Position numbers and translations under genes: made by a program. A DNA stretch of 9,463 nt, taken from positions 1-9,463 of the forward strand of contig JAUXTV010000151.1 in the NCBI GenBank assembly GCA_030679025.1. Reading direction: 5' to 3'. Source of the stretch: Candidatus Woesearchaeota archaeon (GTDB lineage Archaea > Nanobdellota > Nanobdellia > SCGC-AAA011-G17 > UBA489). The notes under the pieces are model-generated. The model was not told where the DNA came from and ran no database searches. It saw only the letters and a list, made by a program, of their open reading frames with translations. The stretch's first letter is position 1; each line of letters begins with the position of its first letter. Below are positions 5,471 to 9,463 of this stretch, in pieces.

Positions 5471-5560
5471 GGGCCGGTAGTTCAGCTCGGTAGAACGCTC
5501 CCATGGCATGGGAGACTGTAAAAGCTCAATAGGCCTTGGGTTCAAATCCCGACCGGTCCA
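5471..5560 (+). tRNA. tRNA-Ala (GGC) with a 16-nt noncanonical intron
   Basis: The acceptor stem is GGGCCGG / CCGGTCC (5471-5477, 5553-5559), with the alanine identity wobble G3:U70 and discriminator A 5560. The D stem is GTTC/GAAC. The anticodon stem is CTCCC/GGGAG around loop ATGGCAT, giving anticodon GGC at 5505-5507. The T arm is TTGGG-TTCAAAT-CCCGA. The 21 nt between anticodon stem and T stem exceed the normal 5 (AGGCC) by 16. Removing 5515-5530 restores a normal 74-nt tRNA-Ala. CCA is not encoded. A T6 run (5565-5570) just downstream may terminate transcription inside the end of the convergent gene. Confidence 0.92.
5515..5530 (+). other. tRNA-Ala intron between positions 43 and 44
   Basis: The insert ACTGTAAAAGCTCAAT fits a bulge-helix-bulge splice site. 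The central 4-bp helix is UGGG (5509-5512) with CUCA (5525-5528), one G-U pair. The 3-nt bulges are AG|A (5513-5515) and AU|A (5529-5531). An inner 2-bp stem CU/AG closes a GUAAA loop. Cutting each bulge after its second base, as the archaeal splicing endonuclease does, removes exactly these 16 nt. The outer helix is imperfect (one A-G mismatch, then GGC/GCC). Confidence 0.72.
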
Positions 5561-5561
5561 C

Positions 5562-5987
5562 TTATTTTTTAGACATTATTTCATCTAAAGTTTTTGTTAC
5601 TTTTTTCGGCATTTCTGAATTGCCTAGAAGATCTGTTACTATGAGTATAGGTTCACTGTCTGCATCCTCATATTGAATTTGTATTTTACCTTTTACTAAT
5701 GCTTCGTCATGTTGGAATATTTGTCTTTCCCAGCGCAGACCATATCCCGTACCTTGATCTCTCTCCCCTGGATGATTCTCAGCTAGTATGACTAGTTGTT
5801 TTGGAAAAACATATTCTCTTGTTCCTTTTCTGAAGAAATGATATGGTGCAATATCTCTATCGCGTTCAAGACATCTGTCCTGCTTAATCATAGTTCCTAC
5901 AGCATCACAAACTCTAAGTAAAGAGAGATATTTTTCTTGATATGTTGCAGTTTCTTCAAAGGTTCCTGTAATTTTTTTTGTTTTCAT
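5562..5987 (-). CDS. Hypothetical protein, 141 aa
   Basis: I do not recognise this protein. It is soluble and charged, with no signal peptide or membrane segment and only two cysteines (27, 39). The middle (about 45-90) is rich in aromatic and charged residues (DIAPYHFFRKGTREYVFPKQ, GYGLRWERQIFQ). It is followed by a beta-like stretch with acidic QYEDADSEP (about 105-113) and a helical, Lys-rich C-terminus. It starts 10 nt after the stop of the 80-aa gene, with only a weak SD-like GTGGT, so the two are likely one operon. Both proteins begin MKT. The gene ends 1 nt from the tRNA-Ala 3' end in convergent orientation. Confidence 0.65.
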   Translation of the reverse strand: MKTKKITGTFEETATYQEKYLSLLRVCDAVGTMIKQDRCLERDRDIAPYHFFRKGTREYVFPKQLVILAENHPGERDQGTGYGLRWERQIFQHDEALVKGKIQIQYEDADSEPILIVTDLLGNSEMPKKVTKTLDEIMSKK

Positions 5988-5997
5988 AATTATTGAC

Positions 5998-6240
5998 TTA
6001 CCACTCTGCTTCGTACGCTATAAATAATCTATTAGTTGTGGGATTTTCTGTAACTTCTTGTTGAAGAGCCAAATACATCCCTCTTCCAAACTCAGTTCCT
6101 TGCTTCATTTCGTTCGCGACATCACGACAACTTTTGATCTCTTCACCCACTACTATTGTTTTTCTATCTATATCAGGAAGGCCTATTAGAAACCATTCTA
6201 TAAGTATGGGGTTTGGAGTCCAAGGAGTTGTTGTTTTCAT
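5998..6240 (-). CDS. Hypothetical protein, 80 aa
   Basis: This is the first gene of a two-gene minus-strand operon. It is a small soluble protein with no recognised domain. Visible features are a hydrophobic patch (PILIEWFLIGLPDID, about 11-25), a mixed alpha segment (EEIKSCRDVANEMKQG, about 34-48) and an aromatic end (LFIAYEAEW). TTTTAAAA (6264-6271) lies 27.5 bp before ATG 6240 and there is no SD, so it is probably leaderless. A plus-strand frame runs antisense through it, but that is the upstream extension of the 6389 gene and not coding. Function is unknown; partnership with the 141-aa protein is inferred from spacing. Confidence 0.62.
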   Translation of the reverse strand: MKTTTPWTPNPILIEWFLIGLPDIDRKTIVVGEEIKSCRDVANEMKQGTEFGRGMYLALQQEVTENPTTNRLFIAYEAEW

Positions 6241-6263
6241 AACAGACTACTTCCTTTATCCTT

Positions 6264-6271
6264 TTTTAAAA
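6264..6271 (-). promoter_or_regulatory. TATA box of the 80-aa/141-aa operon
   Basis: TTTTAAAA is centred 27.5 bp before the minus-strand ATG at 6240. The 148-bp gap 6241-6388 holds this and the divergent TATA box at 6362-6369; nothing else is clear in it. Confidence 0.5.
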
Positions 6272-6361
6272 GTATGCCAAGATTTTTTACTACGATGTCT
6301 GGACAATTTTAAACTCTTTTATAGCTATATTCCAATCTCTAGTTCTCATCACGGAAAAGAA

Positions 6362-6369
6362 TATTTATA
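6362..6369 (+). promoter_or_regulatory. TATA box of the 134-aa gene
   Basis: TATTTATA is centred 23.5 bp before ATG 6389, a little closer than for other genes here. No SD is present in the T-rich sequence before the ATG. A second TATA-like stretch occurs near 6317-6322. Confidence 0.45.
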
Positions 6370-6388
6370 CCTCATTTTACTTTTTTCT

Positions 6389-6793
6389 ATGACTCAATCC
6401 TATCAAGCTTCTTACACTATTAATGGTGGCGCTACCGGACACGGAGGCAATTATCCTGCTGAAGATGTTGAAACTAGAACATTTCAAGCTCTTGATGACA
6501 CTCAAGCATTATACATGGCCAGCTGGTATGCACATTTTCTTTCGATGAATCATCTTCTTGGTCCTGATGGACAAACTGTTGTCAGCTTAGATACTTTAGT
6601 ACATCCTGATGGTTCATCTGTTAATCAAGCAGTGCTACAACCACAACTAGAAAGGACTATTGCAAGACTTACTCATTTATCACCAGAAGGAACTGTTGTT
6701 GTGCGAAGCACTTTTCAAGATCATGTGCTTTATGAATTAGTGGAAGATTTTTACGCACAATTAGGATTTCTTGAACCTACTCACAGTCATTAA
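6389..6793 (+). CDS. Hypothetical protein, 134 aa
   Basis: I do not recognise this protein. The start at 6389 is chosen because a TATA box lies about 24 bp upstream; the frame is open further back, but that part overlaps the antisense 80-aa gene. The N-terminus is Gly/Thr-rich (TINGGATGHGGNYPAED, about 10-26), followed by a helical segment with several aromatic residues (LYMASWYAHFLSMNHLLG, about 41-58). The rest alternates strands and helices and ends with His (PTHSH). There are no cysteines, signal peptide or membrane helix. It lies 30 nt before the HIT gene but that gene has its own TATA box, so co-transcription is not required. Confidence 0.6.
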   Translation: MTQSYQASYTINGGATGHGGNYPAEDVETRTFQALDDTQALYMASWYAHFLSMNHLLGPDGQTVVSLDTLVHPDGSSVNQAVLQPQLERTIARLTHLSPEGTVVVRSTFQDHVLYELVEDFYAQLGFLEPTHSH

Positions 6794-6801
6794 TTATATA
6801 A
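6794..6801 (+). promoter_or_regulatory. TATA box of the HIT-family gene
   Basis: TTATATAA is centred 26.5 bp before ATG 6824 and begins right after the stop of the 134-aa gene. No SD is seen, so the mRNA is probably leaderless. Confidence 0.55.
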
Positions 6802-6823
6802 ACTATAGTTACTGCATTTTCTT

Positions 6824-7240
6824 ATGCAAATGTCAGACTGTCTCTTCTGTAAAATTGTCAAGGGAGAGATTCCTAGCTTTAAAGTCTATGAAGACGCGCA
6901 AACCTTAGCTATCTTAGATATTGCTCCAGTCAATAAGGGACACACTCTGGTTATTCTCAAAGAACACTATGTAACTATTTTAGATACACCTGAAGAACTC
7001 TTAATGCCTGTTATTAAGACCATTAAGAAAGTAGCTGGCGCTTTAACAAAATATGCTGAGGGAGTGAATATTACTGAAAATGTGAACAAGGCTGGCGGAC
7101 AAATGATCAATCATCTACACTTCCATATCATCCCTAGATATCTGCGGGACGGATTGCAACTCTGGCCATCACAAGGCGGCTATGCCAAGGATGAAGTTAT
7201 TGCGACGTTGGCTGCTCTTCGAAAATTGATAAATGAGTAA
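6824..7240 (+). CDS. HIT-family nucleotide hydrolase (HINT-like)
   Basis: This 138-aa protein of the histidine triad superfamily hydrolyses nucleotide phosphoramidates or related nucleotide conjugates in the cytosol. It opens with the classic DCLFCKIVKGEIPS (C6 and C9, possible zinc ligands with H48). It then has the LAILDIAPVNKGHTLVILKEHY block (28-49) and the catalytic triad HLHFHIIPR (H97, H99, H101). Length is normal. ATG 6824 is preferred because the TATA box is 26.5 bp away; ATG 6830 would give the equally family-like MSDCLFCK. Exact substrate cannot be read from sequence. Confidence 0.9.
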   Translation: MQMSDCLFCKIVKGEIPSFKVYEDAQTLAILDIAPVNKGHTLVILKEHYVTILDTPEELLMPVIKTIKKVAGALTKYAEGVNITENVNKAGGQMINHLHFHIIPRYLRDGLQLWPSQGGYAKDEVIATLAALRKLINE

Positions 7241-7246
7241 GCAATA

Positions 7247-7254
7247 TTTATAAA
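7247..7254 (+). promoter_or_regulatory. TATA box of the 202-aa gene
   Basis: TTTATAAA is centred 25.5 bp before ATG 7276. No SD is present, so the mRNA is probably leaderless. Confidence 0.55.
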
Positions 7255-7275
7255 CACTTTTTCTGGCTTTTTTCT

Positions 7276-7884
7276 ATGAGTACCTTAATCCATGTGGTTC
7301 ATCCCTACACCTACAAACTTGTTGGAAACGAGTTAATTTTGGGTCAGATTCCTGAATTTGAAGAACGTGATAGATCCATTGGAACATTTTTACGTGAAGC
7401 TCTTGATGCTCGTGTAGCACTCTTACATTATAGCGATCATCCGTTTACTACTGTCAGAGGCACATTACTGCAGGTTGTTTTTGAACTTGATTCCAATTAT
7501 ATCTCTCTTCTTGATCCGCGTGTTGATTTTGTTGTAACTACTCACTATGGCACTCCGATACCAGATGAAAAACCATTGAAGCTTACTAATCTACAATGGA
7601 AAAATCTTCGTGCAATCTATACTTCTCATTCTGATTTACAAAAGAAAATAGGCAAACCTTCTGTACATTTATTTTTTGGAGGATTAGTGGAAGCTTGTTT
7701 AACAAATACTTTGGGTTATCATCTTGAACATTTTCATGAAAAAGGTGCTCGTCTTTGTTATGTTCCTGCATTCTCTGTTTCTTTTTCTGCTCCAGATAGA
7801 AAACGTATGGAAAGACAGGTTGAAAATTTAGGAATAGAGACTCTTTCCTCTCAAGATGCTTTAGACCTTATACATGCAGCTTAG
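7276..7884 (+). CDS. Uncharacterised protein, possibly a degenerate isochorismatase-like fold
   Basis: This 202-aa soluble protein is not confidently recognised. The C-terminal half (about 129-198) has the order seen in isochorismatase-like cysteine hydrolases. A strand leads into HLFFGGLVEACLTNT (C141 at the position of the nucleophile). Helix and strand follow (GARLCYVPAF), and the end is NLGIETLSSQDAL, like the usual closing helix. However, the N-terminal Asp-x-Gln strand and the catalytic Lys expected of active members are not evident. It may be a diverged or catalytically inactive relative, or the likeness may be chance. The gene has its own TATA box and lies between the HIT gene and the CAT-anticodon tRNA. 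Confidence 0.65.
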   Translation: MSTLIHVVHPYTYKLVGNELILGQIPEFEERDRSIGTFLREALDARVALLHYSDHPFTTVRGTLLQVVFELDSNYISLLDPRVDFVVTTHYGTPIPDEKPLKLTNLQWKNLRAIYTSHSDLQKKIGKPSVHLFFGGLVEACLTNTLGYHLEHFHEKGARLCYVPAFSVSFSAPDRKRMERQVENLGIETLSSQDALDLIHAA

Positions 7885-7898
7885 CACAAACCCAAATC

Positions 7899-7906
7899 TT
7901 TTAAAA
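7899..7906 (+). promoter_or_regulatory. TATA box of the CAT-anticodon tRNA
   Basis: TTTTAAAA is centred 28.5 bp before the mature tRNA 5' G (7931). Transcription could therefore begin at or within a couple of bases of tRNA position 1. Confidence 0.5.
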
Positions 7907-7930
7907 CCATAGAAAAAACCTCTTTCTTAC

Positions 7931-8005
7931 GTCTCCGTAGCTCAGCCCGGTTAGAGTACCGCTTTCATAAGGCGGCTGTCGGGTGTTCAAATCACCCCGG
8001 AGACA
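7931..8005 (+). tRNA. tRNA with CAT anticodon (elongator Met, or Ile2)
   Basis: The acceptor is GTCTCCG/CGGAGAC (7931-7937, 7998-8004) with discriminator A 8005. The D stem is GCTC/GAGT. The anticodon stem is CCGCT/GGCGG around TTCATAA, giving anticodon CAT at 7966-7968. The variable loop is CTGTC and the T arm is GGGTG-TTCAAAT-CACCC. There is no intron and no encoded CCA. The anticodon stem lacks the three G-C pairs of initiators, so it is not initiator tRNA-Met. A CAT anticodon can belong to elongator Met or to Ile2 (agmatidine-modified C34), and I cannot separate these with certainty. Confidence 0.92.
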
Positions 8006-8012
8006 TTTTTTT
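8006..8012 (+). terminator. Oligo-T terminator after the tRNA
   Basis: Seven T residues directly follow the discriminator base, typical of archaeal factor-independent termination. Confidence 0.5.
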
Positions 8013-8065
8013 CTCATAGATATGCATTTCATAAATCTCGTTTGTAATCTATTTACCCTTCTCTC

Positions 8066-9463
8066 TTAAATATTATGATGATTTTTTAAGGATAATAAAT
8101 GCTCGATATGTTTCTTCTTGAGTTGTTGCATATGCTTTTTATCAGTAACTTTTTTTCGCAAGAGATCTGCAATATGTTCTCCACACAAGAGATGAGGAAT
8201 AATAACATAATCAGCTCCCTGTTTGTATAATGCAAGTGCTTCTGGGACTGTCTTTGCTGTGGCATAAATCGTAGCTTTTTTGTTTGCTCTTCTGAATGCT
8301 TGCACAACTACTAGATTATCTTCAAAAAGATGAATAGTTGAGATGACAGTTTTTGGCTTGTATTTTTTTAATTCTTGCAACATTTCATCATCACTGACAT
8401 CACCATAAAGACAGGGAATATTTCTTTCCATGAGACTACGAATAATTGCTGGATTATAATCGACTACTAAACATTTTATTTTTTGCTCTTGCAGATGTTT
8501 TAAGACATTATACCCTATACGATGATATCCTAAAAGAAGCATGTCATATTGCTTTTCTTTTGTATGTAAAGATAATCTTTTTTCATGGACATGTTTGCGT
8601 TCACACCATCTCATGAAGGGAGCACAGTAGGCATAGATTTTGTCACCATAAGTGATCATATAGGTTGAACCTGCAATAGTGATAATGCCTACTAGAGTAG
8701 TTAATCCGAGTATCTCTTGAGGGATATGTCCTAATTTTACACCTAAGGCTATCATAATCAAAGAGAATTCACTAATCTGCGCAACAATCAATCCTGTTAA
8801 GAAACTTGTTCTAGAACGATAGCCTAGCATTCCCAGGAGTATAATTACGACCAAAGGATTGCCTATTAAGATGAACAAAGACAAGATGATTGCGGGGAGA
8901 ATCAGCGCAGTAGCACCAGTAAATGTTAATTGTGTTCCTAAGATGACAAAGAAAATAATGATGAAGAAGTCACGCAGAGGTTTCACTTTGCCAGCAATAT
9001 CTAAACTAAAGGGGAGACTTGCCAAGGTGACTCCTGCAAGAAATGACCCTATTTCAATGGATAACCCAAATTGTTCAGCAACTAACGACAACAAGAAACA
9101 CCAAGCAATGGCAATCAAGTAAAGCAATTCTTGTGAGCGAGCAACGACGTCAAAATATTTTTTGAAAAGTTTTTGCGCAAAGAAAGCAATAAGGAACAGA
9201 GCAATGCCTTTGAGCACCAGAGGTAAAAATGTTTGTGCGCTAATATTTCCGCCATCTGATGCAACGATGAAGATCAATAAAAAGATAGCAATAAAATCCT
9301 GCACTAATAAAATACCGATAGCAATTTTTCCATAGAGAGCATCGAGATCATTTTTATCTGTTAAGATCTTGACTACAATAATAGTGCTGCTAAAAGTTAA
9401 GGCAATCGCGAGATAGAGTGCTGCCAAAGGATCAAATCCAAGCCAACGGACTAATGGATAGCC
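8066..9463 (-). CDS. CPA2-type cation/proton antiporter with TrkA-N (RCK) domain, 5' end cut
   Basis: The frame runs without a break from the window edge (reading GYPLVRWLGFDPLAALYLAI...) to TAA 8066-8068, about 465 residues, so the N-terminal helices lie outside. The membrane part shows CPA2/Kef-family motifs: FSSTIIVVKILTD, LLVQDFIAIFLL, GSFLAGVTLASLPF, DFFIIIFFVILGTQ and VAQISEFSLI. A cytoplasmic Rossmann domain follows from about residue 305 of the visible part (YDMLLLGYHRIGYNVL, VVDYNP, CLYGDVSDDEML, YATAKTVPEALALYKQGADYVIIP). Such proteins exchange K+ or Na+ for H+ across the membrane, gated by nucleotide binding to the RCK domain. The nucleotide loop reads GYHRIG, where GxGxxG is common. 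The visible end is translated from a TTG-like codon only if read as a start; the true start is upstream of the window. It is convergent with the tRNA gene. Confidence 0.88.
   Translation of the reverse strand, partial: GYPLVRWLGFDPLAALYLAIALTFSSTIIVVKILTDKNDLDALYGKIAIGILLVQDFIAIFLLIFIVASDGGNISAQTFLPLVLKGIALFLIAFFAQKLFKKYFDVVARSQELLYLIAIAWCFLLSLVAEQFGLSIEIGSFLAGVTLASLPFSLDIAGKVKPLRDFFIIIFFVILGTQLTFTGATALILPAIILSLFILIGNPLVVIILLGMLGYRSRTSFLTGLIVAQISEFSLIMIALGVKLGHIPQEILGLTTLVGIITIAGSTYMITYGDKIYAYCAPFMRWCERKHVHEKRLSLHTKEKQYDMLLLGYHRIGYNVLKHLQEQKIKCLVVDYNPAIIRSLMERNIPCLYGDVSDDEMLQELKKYKPKTVISTIHLFEDNLVVVQAFRRANKKATIYATAKTVPEALALYKQGADYVIIPHLLCGEHIADLLRKKVTDKKHMQQLKKKHIEHLLSLKNHHNI

Noticed and set aside
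5498..5535. tRNA at 5471 read as a class II tRNA with a long variable arm, or as a different isoacceptor using TGTAAA as the anticodon loop.
   Set aside because: The insert does not form a stable variable-arm stem, and the alternative anticodon stem has mismatches. Removing 16 nt gives a standard tRNA-Ala with G3:U70 and a bulge-helix-bulge at the joints.
5536..5560. tRNA-Ala 3' end as an integration attachment site for the neighbouring unknown genes.
   Set aside because: No second copy of the tRNA 3' end and no integrase gene were found in the window; the shared TTCAAATC with the other tRNA is ordinary T-loop sequence.
6274..6312. 12-codon ATG frame in the gap 6241-6388.
   Set aside because: It is too short and has no SD, no well-placed TATA box and no membrane or motif character.
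6134..6388. Upstream extension of the 134-aa gene.
   Set aside because: It is antisense to the 80-aa gene; the TATA box at 6362 supports the start at 6389.
1..9463. CRISPR array, rRNA, insertion sequence or toxin-antitoxin/defence island other than the hic remnant.
   Set aside because: No spaced direct repeats, rRNA signatures, transposase motifs or terminal inverted repeats were seen on either strand.

Overview
The window is AT-rich and archaeal. It encodes archaeal/eukaryal-type information-processing proteins (C-terminus of RNA polymerase subunit Rpo12, prefoldin beta, UPF0147, archaeal SepF, ZPR1, Dph2 and an archaeal-type class II glycyl-tRNA synthetase). It also shows archaeal TATA boxes and a tRNA with a bulge-helix-bulge intron. 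Compact genes, very short intergenic gaps and many leaderless starts suggest a small-genome archaeon, plausibly of the DPANN / Woesearchaeota-Pacearchaeota type. That placement is inferred from the feel of the protein sequences and was not tested by search.

Layout. 1-1144 (+): the end of rpo12, then prefoldin beta and UPF0147 in a tight operon with Shine-Dalgarno (SD) motifs, then sepF with its own TATA box. 1266-1808 (+): ZPR1 zinc-finger protein. 1849-2284 (-): an intact HicB-like antitoxin followed by a broken HicA toxin with no start codon and an in-frame stop. 2384-3370 (-) and 3423-4940 (+): dph2 and the glycyl-tRNA synthetase gene, divergent and only 52 bp apart, apparently sharing one TATA box. 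4937-5301 (-): a two-gene unit of small membrane proteins (32 aa and 87 aa). The 32-aa gene is very short but has a well-placed TATA box. 5471-5560 (+): tRNA-Ala(GGC) with a 16-nt intron in the variable region. 5562-6240 (-): a two-gene operon of unrecognised proteins, divergent from an unrecognised 134-aa gene (6389-6793, +). 6824-7884 (+): a HIT-family hydrolase and a 202-aa protein that faintly resembles the isochorismatase fold. 7931-8005 (+): a tRNA with CAT anticodon. 8066-9463 (-): a CPA2-type cation/proton antiporter with a C-terminal TrkA-N (RCK) domain, cut by the window edge.

How it works together. Much of the window serves translation and its quality: GlyRS, two tRNAs, Dph2 (which modifies a histidine of EF2) and ZPR1 (whose eukaryotic relatives bind EF1A). 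Rpo12, prefoldin and SepF cover transcription, folding and division. Expression signals follow two styles. Genes inside or just behind operons carry GGTGAT-like SD motifs. Most first genes instead have a TATA box centred about 26-28 bp before the start codon and no SD, so their mRNAs should be leaderless. Both tRNA genes show the same TATA spacing to their mature 5' ends, which suggests leaderless tRNA transcripts as in Nanoarchaeum.

The most notable observations are the shared dph2/glyS TATA box, the tRNA-Ala intron, the leaderless tRNA promoters, the decayed HicA next to a retained HicB, and the 32-aa membrane micro-gene. I saw no CRISPR array, rRNA, insertion sequence or defence island.
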